The translations under genes and the position numbers were made by a program. DNA of 64,000 bases from Rothia nasisuis (GTDB lineage: Bacteria; Actinomycetota; Actinomycetes; Actinomycetales; Micrococcaceae): contig NZ_CAKMSB010000003.1 in the NCBI RefSeq assembly GCF_928381405.1, positions 1 through 64,000 on the forward strand, written 5' to 3'. The notes under the pieces are model-generated. The model made no database searches, was not told the DNA's origin, and saw only the letters and a list, made by a program, of their open reading frames with translations. Below, in pieces: positions 27,845 through 36,330 of this stretch. How positions within the stretch are numbered: the stretch's first letter is position 1; each line of letters begins with the position of its first letter.

Positions 27845-28669
27845 CTAGCTCTGCCGCCCAGCTAGGAAACCCTCAATGGTTTGCGCCACCCCGTCCTCTT
27901 CAAAACCGGGGCAGATGCGGCCCACGCGGTCCTTCAGTTCAGGTAGCCCAGAGGCCATAACATAGCCGTGACCAGCCCAGTCGAGCATCTCAAAATCGTT
28001 GGGCATATCACCGAAGGCCGCGACTTCACGAGGTTCAATGCCGTGTTCGAGCGCAAAGTCGGCCAGCGCCTGCCCCTTATTCAAGCCGCGCTGCGCAATC
28101 TCCACCAACGGCTGATAGGGTGCAGAGCGGGTTACCGAGGCGCGCTCCCCCACCATCTCGCGCACCTGATCTAACAGTGCGGCGGGAGTGGCCCCGTCCT
28201 TGTAAAGCAAATATTTAATCACTTCAGCTGCGGGGTCTAACATCTCGTTAATCTGCCCGCGCATCACTTTAGTCAAATCCTCCTGGGCATGGGGAGAGTA
28301 GTCACCCTGCACATATACACGGTCGAGAGTTTCAGCAATGAACAGAGAATTGGGAAAGACCGTTTGAAGCTCCCCGTGCAGTTCGCGCACCTGCTCGCCA
28401 GCTATGGGGCGGGTGGCAACAACCTGCCCTCGCGCGATATCGAACGTCACCGCTCCGTTAGAGCAGAAAGCATATGAGTTCTCGCCGTTCCACTCCTCGC
28501 CCAGCTGCTCAAGCACCGGGCCCATCCAGCGCAGTGGGCGGCCTGTAACAAAGATGATACGGACGCCAGCATCCGCCGCCGCGTGCAGAGCCTGCAACGT
28601 ACGGGGGCGGAACCTGAAATCATCACCGATGAGGGTGCCGTCCAGGTCACTGGCAATCAGTTTAATCAT
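27845..28669 (-). CDS. Cof-type HAD-superfamily phosphatase
   Basis: 274 residues. Motif I SDLDGTLI (nucleophile Asp near residue 8), motif II FVTGRP (near 41), motif III Lys in LNKGQAL (near 199) and motif IV FGDMPNDFEML (near 221) are all present, with a C2-type cap between II and III. Substrates of this group are usually sugar phosphates or FMN-like molecules; none can be assigned. ATG 28669 is seven bases after TAGAAT, whose box overlaps the end of the upstream PEBP gene, consistent with an internal leaderless promoter. Confidence 0.9.
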   Translation of the reverse strand: MIKLIASDLDGTLIGDDFRFRPRTLQALHAAADAGVRIIFVTGRPLRWMGPVLEQLGEEWNGENSYAFCSNGAVTFDIARGQVVATRPIAGEQVRELHGELQTVFPNSLFIAETLDRVYVQGDYSPHAQEDLTKVMRGQINEMLDPAAEVIKYLLYKDGATPAALLDQVREMVGERASVTRSAPYQPLVEIAQRGLNKGQALADFALEHGIEPREVAAFGDMPNDFEMLDWAGHGYVMASGLPELKDRVGRICPGFEEDGVAQTIEGFLAGRQS

Positions 28670-28679
28670 GTTTCACATT

Positions 28680-29204
28680 CTAGTTCTCTTCTTCATAGGT
28701 GGCAGTCAGAAAAGCACGGGCAATGCCGTGGAAGAAGAGGTTGAAGTTGACTACGGCAGGTGTTGCGCCCTCATCAATGTCTAGCTTTTCCACGTCAACG
28801 GCGGTCACACAGAAGATGTAGCGGTGCGGGCCGTGGCCAGCGGGCGGGGCTGCGCCTAGAAAACCTCGGGTGCCGCCGTCATTGAGGTGACCGATGGCGC
28901 CGTCGGGCAGGTCCTCGGCTGCGCCGGTGGCGAGTTCGGTGACCGAGACTGGGATATTCGATACCGCCCAGTGCCAGAAGCCACTGGGGGTGGGAGCATC
29001 CGGATCAAAACAGGTGACCACAAACGACTTGGTCTCTTGGGGAAAGCCGCTCCAGGCTAGCTGGGGCGAAACGTCCTGGCCACCAGCACCCATGACGCCC
29101 GAAACCTGGGCTTTGGGCAGGGTCTCGCCTTCGGTGATATCGGCGGACGTCAGTGTGAAAGTAGGCAGTTCAGGTAGGTCAGCGTAGGGTTCACGGTTGA
29201 GCAC
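28680..29204 (-). CDS. YbhB/YbcL-family PEBP-like protein
   Basis: 174 residues, a phosphatidylethanolamine-binding-protein fold. Seen: [31 protein letters not shown] at the start (short parts only: [10 protein letters not shown]), [16 protein letters not shown] (anion-binding DPDAP and HW), [19 protein letters not shown] and FCVTAVDV. Cytosolic. The function of bacterial members is uncertain. It begins at GTG 29204 with GAGGAGG ahead, so it is a leadered gene. It may be co-transcribed with the HAD gene ten bases downstream. Confidence 0.92.
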   Translation of the reverse strand: MLNREPYADLPELPTFTLTSADITEGETLPKAQVSGVMGAGGQDVSPQLAWSGFPQETKSFVVTCFDPDAPTPSGFWHWAVSNIPVSVTELATGAAEDLPDGAIGHLNDGGTRGFLGAAPPAGHGPHRYIFCVTAVDVEKLDIDEGATPAVVNFNLFFHGIARAFLTATYEEEN

Positions 29205-29329
29205 GGCGCCTCCTCGTTGATGTAGCTCGTGGCCTGTCTGACCTAAGTCTACCGGTTACAGGTACTAGGTACACAAGGGGTGGGGCATCTCAAGAATAAC
29301 CGCGCCCCGTGCAACCCCTGATAGAGGGC

Positions 29330-30274
29330 CTAGGCGCCCGGGAAGAGCGCGGCATTAAGCTCCTCACGGGTGGGGGGATTAGCGCCCTCACGCGAGACGG
29401 TAATGCCCGCCGCTACCGCCGCGAAGGCCAGAATCTCCTTGAGGTCATCCTTGCTCATCAGTTCGATAGCGGCACGAGCACCTGCCCCCCGAACGCCGCG
29501 GTCCAGCAGGGCTGCCAGCAGAGCTGCCATGAGCGAGTCGCCCGCGCCCACGGTATCGGCCACCTCTACCCGGTAGGCGGGTAGGGCCAGGCCGTCAGGT
29601 GAGGTCTTACGTGTCAACGCCCAGGGGCCCATCTCACCGCGGGTCACAACAACCAGCGAAGCGCCGAGGTCGAGCCAGGCCTGAGCTGACTGCTCAAGGG
29701 TCCGATGGGGGTAAAGCCACAGTAGATCCTCATCAGAGGCCTTAACCACGTTGGAGTAACGCACAATACTCTCTGCCCAGGCACGCGCCTGTGAGGCGTC
29801 AGGGACGATGGAGGGGCGGCAGTTGGGGTCATACGAGATAAGCGCATGAGGAGCCGCCTTCTTAATGGTCTCAAGCACCACGGTAGCGCCGGGCTCAAGC
29901 ATGGCGCCGATAGAGCCCACGTGCACGGCGGTAGCCTCGCGGCCCACCTGCTCGAGGGCGGTCGCAGCGGCATCCAATGACCAGTCAATATCGAACTCGT
30001 ACTCGGCAGCGCCACTTTCGCCAATCGTGGCCTGGGCGACCGAGGTCTTTTTAGCGTCCGCCCCAACAGGTAGCAGAACACCTGAGGCACGCAGGTGCTC
30101 ATCAATGAGCTTGCCGTAGGTATCGTTGCCGTAGCGGCCAATGAACTGCGCGGTGTGACCCAGCCGGGAGGCGCCTACAGCGACGTTCATGGGTGAGCCG
30201 CCGGGGTGCGCGTGAGATTCGAGCCCGGGGCGCTGAACAACGTCTACGAGGGCTTCGCCAATGACAGTAAGCAT
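29330..30274 (-). CDS. PfkB-family carbohydrate kinase (fructokinase-like)
   Basis: 314 residues from ATG 30274. Ribokinase-fold signatures: N-terminal GEALVDVV, PGGSPMNVAVGASRLG (motif 1, near 25-40), NCRPS, and the C-terminal ADTVGAGDSLMAALL with the catalytic Asp (near 250). The pattern is closest to fructokinases, but other sugars remain possible. Starts GTG 30280 and ATG 30274 are in frame; TAAAAT lies seven bases before ATG 30274 with no ribosome site, so a leaderless ATG is preferred. No sugar transporter or regulator is adjacent. Confidence 0.9.
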   Translation of the reverse strand: MLTVIGEALVDVVQRPGLESHAHPGGSPMNVAVGASRLGHTAQFIGRYGNDTYGKLIDEHLRASGVLLPVGADAKKTSVAQATIGESGAAEYEFDIDWSLDAAATALEQVGREATAVHVGSIGAMLEPGATVVLETIKKAAPHALISYDPNCRPSIVPDASQARAWAESIVRYSNVVKASDEDLLWLYPHRTLEQSAQAWLDLGASLVVVTRGEMGPWALTRKTSPDGLALPAYRVEVADTVGAGDSLMAALLAALLDRGVRGAGARAAIELMSKDDLKEILAFAAVAAGITVSREGANPPTREELNAALFPGA

Positions 30275-30499
30275 GAACACAATTTTACCGGCTGACTGCC
30301 CCGGCAGGGGTTATGATGCGTCACAAACTGCACATGTGAGTGAAGAGACTATACACTGGTGCTGTAGCGCCACACCCCACCAATTGTTTCTTCGTAAATA
30401 ATTGAGGGTTTGGCGTGCCCTGACACCAGCTACCAGCGCACCGACGCGCTACTAACCGATGAGTTCAATGACGCTACTCATCGAGGAAGAGGTCACACC

Positions 30500-31945
30500 A
30501 TGACTATTTCTGCCGATAACGCTCACGAGCAGTGGCTGACAGCTGAGGCCGAAGCCGAGGCAATGATTCCCCTGATTGGCAAATTGAGTCGAGAGAACAA
30601 CGTCGTTGTTTCCATTCACGGCCATAGCCTCATCAACAAGTCTGTGATTCAGATCCTCAAGGCCCACCGCTTCGCCCGTCAAATTGACGATGTTGAGCTG
30701 AACCCGGCTGATTCCCTGCGCGTCCTTGAGGTTGTCAGCACCTTTGAGCTGGGCGCCTGCTCCCTGGATCTAGCCAGCCTGCTACGCACCTTTGAGGCCT
30801 CCGGGGCAGCTGACCTCGAGTCCTTTCTCCGCCAGGAGCTGGCACCGGTCATCGGCAAGAAAGATCAGATCAAGGCTGCGTCGCAGGACGTCGTGCTCTA
30901 CGGCTTTGGCCGTATCGGCCGCCTGCTAGCTCGCATCCTACTGGAGCGCTCCACCGGCCCCGGGCCTAAGCTGCGTGCGGTCGTCGTACGCAAGAACACC
31001 GACAACGACCTGTACAAGCGCGCCTCCCTGCTACGCCGCGACTCCGTGCACGGTGCTTTCAAGGGCACCATCCGTGTAGATCCCGAGAACTCCACCGTCA
31101 TCGCCAACGGCACCCCCATTCGCTTCATCTATGCCTCTGACCCCGCCGAGGTTGACTACACCGCCTACGGCATCGAGAACGCTATCGTGGTTGATAACAC
31201 CGGCCGCTGGCGTGATCAGGACGGCCTCTCCCGCCACCTGCAGGCCAAGGGGGCAGCGCGCGTCCTTCTGACGGCCCCCGGCAAGGGAGTGAAGAATATT
31301 GTGTGTGGTGTCAACGACAACATCATCGACGATAGCGACCTGGTGCTCTCGGCTGCTTCTTGCACCACCAACGCCATCACCCCGGTGCTAGCAGTGATGG
31401 ACGAGGTGTACGGCGTCAAGCGCGGCCACGTTGAGACCGTCCACTCCTTCACCAATGACCAGAACCTGATTGACAACTTTCACAAGGGCGATCGCCGCGG
31501 CCGCTCCGCTGCGCTAAACATGGTGATTACCGAAACCGGTGCCGCAAAGGCCGTCTCTAAGGCCTTGCCACAGCTGGAGGGCAAGCTGACCGGCAACGCG
31601 ATTCGCGTGCCCACCCCAGATGTCTCCATGGCTATTCTGAGCCTGCAGCTTGAGAAACCCGTGGGGTCAAAAGAAGAACTCAACAACCTGCTACGCGAGC
31701 GCTCCTTACGTTCGTCCCTGCGCCGTCAGATTGACTACACCGATTCTCATGAGATCGTCTCGACCGATTTTGTGGGCTCTCGTGCCGCCGGGGTGGTTGA
31801 TGGTCTAGCCACCATTACCTCGGGTGACGACAACGCTATTCTCTACGTCTGGTACGACAACGAGTTCGGCTACTCCTGCCAGGTGATTCGCGTACTCGAA
31901 TCAATGATTGGCGGCAAACTGCAGAGCTTCCCCGCCTCCACCTAA
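30500..31945 (+). CDS. gapB: Glyceraldehyde-3-phosphate dehydrogenase, GapB-type with N-terminal extension
   Basis: 481 residues. Residues 1 to about 127 are a helical extension found in corynebacterial GapB-like enzymes; then comes the NAD(P) Rossmann start DVVLYGFGRIGRLLAR and the catalytic domain with SAASCTTNAITPV (active Cys near 290) and WYDNEFGYSCQ at the end. In Corynebacterium the GapB form favours gluconeogenesis; that role is inferred here. ATG 30500 was chosen over an upstream in-frame start because AGAGG lies eight bases before it. A possible TATACA -10 box is at 30350-30355. Terminator 31989-32029. Confidence 0.93.
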   Translation: MTISADNAHEQWLTAEAEAEAMIPLIGKLSRENNVVVSIHGHSLINKSVIQILKAHRFARQIDDVELNPADSLRVLEVVSTFELGACSLDLASLLRTFEASGAADLESFLRQELAPVIGKKDQIKAASQDVVLYGFGRIGRLLARILLERSTGPGPKLRAVVVRKNTDNDLYKRASLLRRDSVHGAFKGTIRVDPENSTVIANGTPIRFIYASDPAEVDYTAYGIENAIVVDNTGRWRDQDGLSRHLQAKGAARVLLTAPGKGVKNIVCGVNDNIIDDSDLVLSAASCTTNAITPVLAVMDEVYGVKRGHVETVHSFTNDQNLIDNFHKGDRRGRSAALNMVITETGAAKAVSKALPQLEGKLTGNAIRVPTPDVSMAILSLQLEKPVGSKEELNNLLRERSLRSSLRRQIDYTDSHEIVSTDFVGSRAAGVVDGLATITSGDDNAILYVWYDNEFGYSCQVIRVLESMIGGKLQSFPAST

Positions 31946-31988
31946 GGCACCTTCTAAGGTTCCGGGCACAAGGATGCCCACGCCCCAC

Positions 31989-32029
31989 AGAGGTCTGCCT
32001 CGGCCCACCCCAGGCTGGGGCAGACCTCT
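31989..32029 (+). terminator. Terminator after gapB
   Basis: AGAGGTCTGCC (31989-31999) pairs perfectly with 32019-32029, with additional G-C pairing inside, then TCT. Confidence 0.7.
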
Positions 32030-32043
32030 TCTATGCGTCCTGC

Positions 32044-32049
32044 TAGGCT
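32044..32049 (+). promoter_or_regulatory. -10 box TAGGCT for leaderless xth
   Basis: TAGGCT ends seven bases before ATG 32057. The intervening GGAAGCC is too close to act as a normal ribosome site. Confidence 0.45.
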
Positions 32050-32056
32050 GGAAGCC

Positions 32057-32860
32057 ATGAAAATTGCTACCTGGAATGTGAACTCTATTCGTGCCCGCGC
32101 CGACCGTGTGGAAGACTGGCTCGACCGCTCTGATGTAGATGTACTGGCGATTCAAGAGACCAAGGCAACAGATGAGACCTTCCCTTTTGAAATCTTTGAG
32201 TACTCGGGCTATGAGGTAGCCCACTTTGGGCTCTCGCAGTGGAACGGGGTAGCTATCGCCTCGCGTGTGGGGCTAGAGGATATTCAGCGTACTTTCGCAG
32301 GCCAGCCTGCCTTCGGCAAGCCCGATGAGGAACCGGCGGTGGAGGCCCGCGCTATCGGCGCCACCTGCGGCGGCGTCCGCGTGTGGAGCCTGTATGTGCC
32401 CAACGGGCGCGGTATTGACGACCCCCACATGCCCTATAAACTGGCTTGGCTTGAGGAGCTACGCAAGGACGCAGCGTCCTGGCTAGCCAAGAACGAGCAG
32501 GCTGAGTTTGCCCTGGTGGGTGATTTTAATATCGCCCCGCTCGATGAGGATGTCTGGGACATCGACTTTTTTCGGGCCAACCAGCTGACACACGTCACCG
32601 GGCCAGAACGCGCGGCTTTTCAAGCTTTTCTAGAAAAACCCCTGGGTTTGGTTGATGTGGCCCGCGATCACACCTCTGTTCCCTACACCTACTGGGACTA
32701 CACCAAGTTGCGCTTTCTCAAGGACGAGGGGATGCGCATCGATTTTCAGCTCTACTCCCCCGCGCTAGCTGCGCGAGTGGTAGATGCAGAGATTGACCGT
32801 GAGGAGCGCAAGGGCAAGGGCGCTTCGGACCACGCCCCTGTCATCGTCGAAATCAACTAA
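32057..32860 (+). CDS. xth: Exodeoxyribonuclease III (AP endonuclease)
   Basis: 267 residues of the EEP superfamily. Seen: MKIATWNVNSIRAR with the first Asn ligand, IQETKA (metal Glu near 36), VGDFNIAP (catalytic Asp near 155) and the final GASDHAPV (Asp-His near 258). It cuts DNA at abasic sites in base-excision repair. ATG 32057 stands seven bases after TAGGCT (32044-32049); an upstream in-frame start at 32033 is not supported. The gene is followed by a 14-bp hairpin and the oppositely oriented tRNA cluster. Confidence 0.95.
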   Translation: MKIATWNVNSIRARADRVEDWLDRSDVDVLAIQETKATDETFPFEIFEYSGYEVAHFGLSQWNGVAIASRVGLEDIQRTFAGQPAFGKPDEEPAVEARAIGATCGGVRVWSLYVPNGRGIDDPHMPYKLAWLEELRKDAASWLAKNEQAEFALVGDFNIAPLDEDVWDIDFFRANQLTHVTGPERAAFQAFLEKPLGLVDVARDHTSVPYTYWDYTKLRFLKDEGMRIDFQLYSPALAARVVDAEIDREERKGKGASDHAPVIVEIN

Positions 32861-32873
32861 CCCCACGGATCAC

Positions 32874-32919
32874 TCAGTTCTCATTTTGTGGGTAAACAAC
32901 CCCGCAAAATGAGAACTGA
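32874..32919. terminator. 15-bp inverted repeat between xth and the tRNA cluster
   Basis: TCAGTTCTCATTTTG (32874-32888) is complementary to 32905-32919. The inner GGGtaaacaaCCC extends the stem. It lies between convergent units. Confidence 0.65.
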
Positions 32920-33012
32920 CTGGTCAATTAGGCCGGGAGGAGGGGGCGCCGGGCGTGCCCGTCATACCCTTGCGGGGGCTGGCCCGTTACAGGGAAGGAG
33001 GAATTAAAAGAA

Positions 33013-33049
33013 AAATCCACTCTCATGTAGAAGCCTAGAGAGTGGATTT
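33013..33049 (-). terminator. Terminator of the tRNA cluster
   Basis: AAATCCACTCTC (33013-33024) pairs with 33038-33049. On the minus strand the stem runs into TTTTTCTTTT, a strong intrinsic terminator just after tRNA-Phe. Confidence 0.85.
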
Positions 33050-33051
33050 CG

Positions 33052-33124
33052 TGGCTCCGACCGGCGTCGATCCGGTGACCTTACGATTTTCAGTCGCACG
33101 CTCTACCAACTGAGCTACAGAGCC
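33052..33124 (-). tRNA. tRNA-Phe (GAA)
   Basis: 73 nt cloverleaf: acceptor GGCTCTG/CGGAGCC, D-arm GCTCAGTTGGTAGAGC, anticodon loop CTGAAAA with GAA, T-arm CACCGGATCGACGCCGGT region. CCA is not encoded. Third in the cluster Glu-Asp-Phe. Confidence 0.97.
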
Positions 33125-33187
33125 AGGCATACCCTTAGATATGCCACAACCGCGTCTTCTCATAGGCGAGAACTTACGCGGTCGGAG

Positions 33188-33261
33188 CGACCCCGACGGG
33201 ACTTGAACCCGCGACCTCCGGCGTGACAGGCCGGCGCGCTAACCAACTGCGCTACGGGGCC
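33188..33261 (-). tRNA. tRNA-Asp (GTC)
   Basis: 74 nt cloverleaf: acceptor GGCCCCG/CGGGGTC with discriminator G, anticodon loop CTGTCAC with GTC, T-loop GGGTTCAAGTCCC. CCA not encoded. Confidence 0.97.
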
Positions 33262-33311
33262 ATACGTAAGAACTAAAGCTCTTACATGGCCGTGAAACCG
33301 AAGTTCCACAG

Positions 33312-33384
33312 TACCCCCAACGGGATTTGAACCCGTGTTACCGCCGTGAAAGGGCGGCGTCCTAGGCCGCTAGACGATAGGGGC
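33312..33384 (-). tRNA. tRNA-Glu (TTC)
   Basis: 73 nt cloverleaf: acceptor GCCCCTA/TGGGGGT, anticodon loop CTTTCAC with TTC, T-loop GGGTTCAAATCCC. First of the three tRNAs in the direction of transcription. CCA not encoded. Confidence 0.97.
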
Positions 33385-33632
33385 TAGTTCGCTTGAACCG
33401 CAGACTTGATTCATCAGCCTGCCGCTCGAACAAGTAATACAATACGCGACTTCAAACAGGCGTGCAAATCGAAAAATACCCGCGGAACCCCACAGGTAGG
33501 CAGAAGATTGGTGGCTCACGCCACAAAACCAACACACCAACCGCCGCAATTACCGCTAAATCAACTAGTCATAGCCGCTTTTCGGCGGTCAGATACCCGC
33601 ATCAAAAAATTTCCGAACTTTTTTAAAAAGGC

Positions 33633-33694
33633 GGCAGGGAAGCGCCGTCGGAGTCTGATTATCAAAATCAGACCTCGGCGGGAACCTCCCTGCC
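33633..33694 (-). terminator. Long structured terminator after the Usp gene
   Basis: GGCAGGGA (33633-33640) pairs with TCCCTGCC (33687-33694); inside, GTCTGATT/AATCAGAC and adjoining CGG/CCG blocks extend the stem. On the minus strand a T-run follows (GCCTTTTT). The remainder of 33385-33758 shows no gene and probably contains the tRNA promoter. Confidence 0.7.
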
Positions 33695-33758
33695 TTCGCC
33701 TTACACCTCTAGCCTCCTCCCCTACACGGGGCAGAAACCAGGGTCTCACCGAGTGCAG

Positions 33759-34769
33759 TTAGCCCCAGGTGATACCAGCGTCGGGGGCCTGATTGATGCG
33801 CGGGTCATCAATCTGGGGAACAATCATGACCGGCACCTGAGTGTTGTGCAAGATACCCTGCGAAGTGGAGCCCAGTAGCATACCGGCTATGCCGCCACGG
33901 CCACGAGTACCCACCACAATCAGATCAGCGGTCTTACCCGCCTCAAGGAGCACCTGCACGGGTGAACCGTCAATCAGCTTAAACTCAATCTCAAGGTTGG
34001 GAAAGTAGCTGCGAATCCATTCAGCGGCCCGCCGCTGCAAATCTGCAATCTCACGGTAGAGGGCCTCAAAGTCAACGGCTGCAGGCACCCAGTTGAGTGC
34101 ACCGGTGTAGGGGGCGAGCGCGTTGACCAGGGTCAGTTTGACGCCGCGACGGTCGGCCTCGTCGGCCGCCTGCATCATGGCAAGGCGGGCCTCATCGGAG
34201 CCGTCAGAGCCAACAACCACCGACTGGCCGCCGCCCAGGAGCCTGGGGTCAGTCTCGATTTTCTCAGCGTAGGACTGGGGCACTGCCACGGTGGGGCAGT
34301 GCGAGTGGGCGGGTAGAGAAGTGGAGACGGTGCCCAGCAAACGGCCCAAGAAGCCGCCGTGCGAGCGGGACCCGACTACCATAAGTTCCGCTCTCTTCGA
34401 GAGCTCCAGCAGGACGGCGGTGGCGTCACCAGTCTCAACGGTTGCGCGGAGTTCCACACCGGTTTCGCCCACGCGGGAGTGGGCCTCGTCAAGAATCTGG
34501 GCAACGCCGTCGGTCAAGGCCTGCTCGTCAACCATGGAGTAGCCTGCATCAAAACCGGTACCGGTGAAGACGGGGAGGGAATAGGCCGTCACCATACGCA
34601 CGGGCACCTTGCGAATCTCTGCCTCATGGACGGCCCAGCGCAGAGCGCCGTAGCTCTGCTCTGAGCCGTCAATCCCAACGATAATTTCACCGGCTGCGTT
34701 GGTCACGTCTGCAATGTTGTCGCGGCTGGCTACCGCTTTTTCACCGAAGGTGAGTGCGCTTTCGGTCAT
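33759..34769 (-). CDS. Universal stress protein with two UspA domains
   Basis: 336 residues, tandem UspA domains (about 25-170 and 185-330). Both carry the ATP-binding pattern G-2X-G-9X-G-S/T: GSRSHGGFLGRLLGTVS and GTRGRGGIAGMLLGSTS, and both start with IIVGIDGS/VVVGSDGS. Such ATP-binding proteins in actinobacteria are induced by stress or low oxygen. ATG 34769 is preferred over ATG 34775, because AAGGAG ends six bases before the former. A long hairpin terminates it. Confidence 0.93.
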   Translation of the reverse strand: MTESALTFGEKAVASRDNIADVTNAAGEIIVGIDGSEQSYGALRWAVHEAEIRKVPVRMVTAYSLPVFTGTGFDAGYSMVDEQALTDGVAQILDEAHSRVGETGVELRATVETGDATAVLLELSKRAELMVVGSRSHGGFLGRLLGTVSTSLPAHSHCPTVAVPQSYAEKIETDPRLLGGGQSVVVGSDGSDEARLAMMQAADEADRRGVKLTLVNALAPYTGALNWVPAAVDFEALYREIADLQRRAAEWIRSYFPNLEIEFKLIDGSPVQVLLEAGKTADLIVVGTRGRGGIAGMLLGSTSQGILHNTQVPVMIVPQIDDPRINQAPDAGITWG

Positions 34770-34915
34770 GGTCATCTCCTTAGCTGTGCGATGACCCCGC
34801 AGATGCGCCGGGTTGCCGGCGCTACCGCCGGGGCCTTACCCCCAGTCTAGCCCTCGGGAACTTCCTTGAGTGACTTATTTCGCATCATTACCGCACTTAT
34901 TCATTTTTGAACTAC

Positions 34916-35002
34916 GAGGCTTGTTCATAAGGTCTTTCTCGGAGCCCCGGGCTCGCGCTATCTGCCAGCCCGGGGGTGCCTCTACCCTTATGAATAAGTC
35001 TC
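34916..35002. repeat. 87-bp palindromic element with TTATTCATAAG ends
   Basis: The left end GAGGCTTGTTCATAAGG and right end CCTTATGAATAAGTCTC are inverted repeats. The middle is a further GC hairpin (CCCCGGGCT / AGCCCGGGGG). It lies in the 400-base spacer between the Usp start and the LGFP stop; another hairpin is at 35076-35142. No gene seen in the spacer. Confidence 0.7.
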
Positions 35003-35075
35003 TAAGGAGCACAAGGACGCCGCCACCCGTCCACCTTGCCGCGCGGTAGGGAGGGGGGAGGCGTCCTGCCGCTAA

Positions 35076-35142
35076 CGAGCGTGCGCCATATCGCCGAGCG
35101 TGCACTAACCATGCGCACGCTCAGCGATATGACGCACGCTCG
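35076..35142. repeat. 19-bp inverted repeat with nested inner hairpin
   Basis: CGAGCGTGCGCCATATCGC (35076-35094) pairs with 35124-35142 with one mismatch. The octamer GAGCGTGC recurs inside (35096-35103) with its complement (35115-35122), so two alternative folds exist. Same plan as 7887-7953. Confidence 0.7.
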
Positions 35143-35175
35143 CCGAGAAACGGGGCCTAGCCCGCGCACCTAGCG

Positions 35176-36033
35176 CTAGCCCAAGGGGCTAAACACAGCG
35201 CCAGACGCGGTCACCGTCAGCACACCCCACTCGGTGTACAGCACTGAGGCATCACCCACCTGCTGAACTTCAGATGTGGGGAAGCCGAAAACGCTCACAG
35301 CTCCGTGAGCGTTGTAGTAATCACCGGCAGGGACGCCGGATTCCACAAAGTGCGCCCCGGTAGCCTCAGACCAGAAGATATTACCGCTCCCCTGGCCTGG
35401 GTGGACGAAGCTCTGGCGCGCCCCGTGACCCACCGGCTGCTCGTCGCTGACCGGAATTAGATTATCCAGCGGGAAGCCGCTCGCTACCGTCACCCCGCCA
35501 AAACGCCACAGGTCATGAATCGCACCGTGTACGGTGTGGGCACCGGTTACCCCGTTATAAAAGATGGAACCGTCAGAGAAGTGCTGGCCTGAAAAACCGG
35601 GCTTGCCCGGCCCGCCAACAGCCGTGAAGCCGTCATCGGTGGGTAGGCCAATCCAGGGGTGCGAGGGGTCAGAACCAGCACGAACAAGCTGTTCGTTATA
35701 CTCCTCACTAATAGCGGTTCCACCGGCCATGAAGAAAGCGCCGGTCTCTTCGCTCCAGTAGATGGTTCCCTTTTCAAACACCTGGAAAACCGCTCCCGGT
35801 GAACGTGTAATCGTTGTCTGCTCAGACGAAAGCGGCTTGCCGTAGTAGGACTCTCCGCCGCCAAACTCATATTTAGCACCAATAGCGCCGCTCACCTGGG
35901 CATCCGGGGTGTAACCAGCCGGTGCCGCTCCTGCCGGAGTGAAGCCGACCGCCACCAGGGCTGAAAGCACCAGCGTCGCGGCACTGCGACGAGCGAGGTA
36001 CTGGCCTGAAAAATTCTTATTCTTGGTGTTCAT
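35176..36033 (-). CDS. Secreted LGFP-repeat protein
   Basis: 285 residues. A Sec signal peptide (basic start NTKNKNFSGQYLARRS, hydrophobic core near 19-33, cleavage near AGAAPA) precedes about four LGFP-type repeats, each with the pattern I-x-x-x-Y/W-x-x-GG-x-x-x-x-G-x-P: IGAKYEFGG, HPWIGLPTDD, LWRFGGVTVASGFPLDN, AVSVFGFPTSE. LGFP repeats are thought to anchor proteins to the actinobacterial cell wall. ATG 36033 has AAAGGA five bases ahead; an in-frame start at 36060 is unlikely. Monocistronic. Confidence 0.9.
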   Translation of the reverse strand: MNTKNKNFSGQYLARRSAATLVLSALVAVGFTPAGAAPAGYTPDAQVSGAIGAKYEFGGGESYYGKPLSSEQTTITRSPGAVFQVFEKGTIYWSEETGAFFMAGGTAISEEYNEQLVRAGSDPSHPWIGLPTDDGFTAVGGPGKPGFSGQHFSDGSIFYNGVTGAHTVHGAIHDLWRFGGVTVASGFPLDNLIPVSDEQPVGHGARQSFVHPGQGSGNIFWSEATGAHFVESGVPAGDYYNAHGAVSVFGFPTSEVQQVGDASVLYTEWGVLTVTASGAVFSPLG

Positions 36034-36330
36034 GGCATCCTTTCCAACACCGGAAGGCACCTCTCACAGTGCCCGGTCAACCGATGGGATACAGCCCGGA
36101 GCTGGCCCTGACGCCACAGCACCGGGGAGAGGCCTCCCGGCCTCTCGGAGCATTTCTCCAATACATCCACCCCACCACAGCTATCCGGGGGTAGGCAAGC
36201 AAAAAGAGGAAGATTTATTGAATCGTAAGCGAACCGTTACCGACCCGTGACACTGCAATCTCGTTCCCAGCATCTGCCCACCGTCTCGTGGGAAACTAGG
36301 GAATAATTACGTCAAGAATCGAGGTAGATT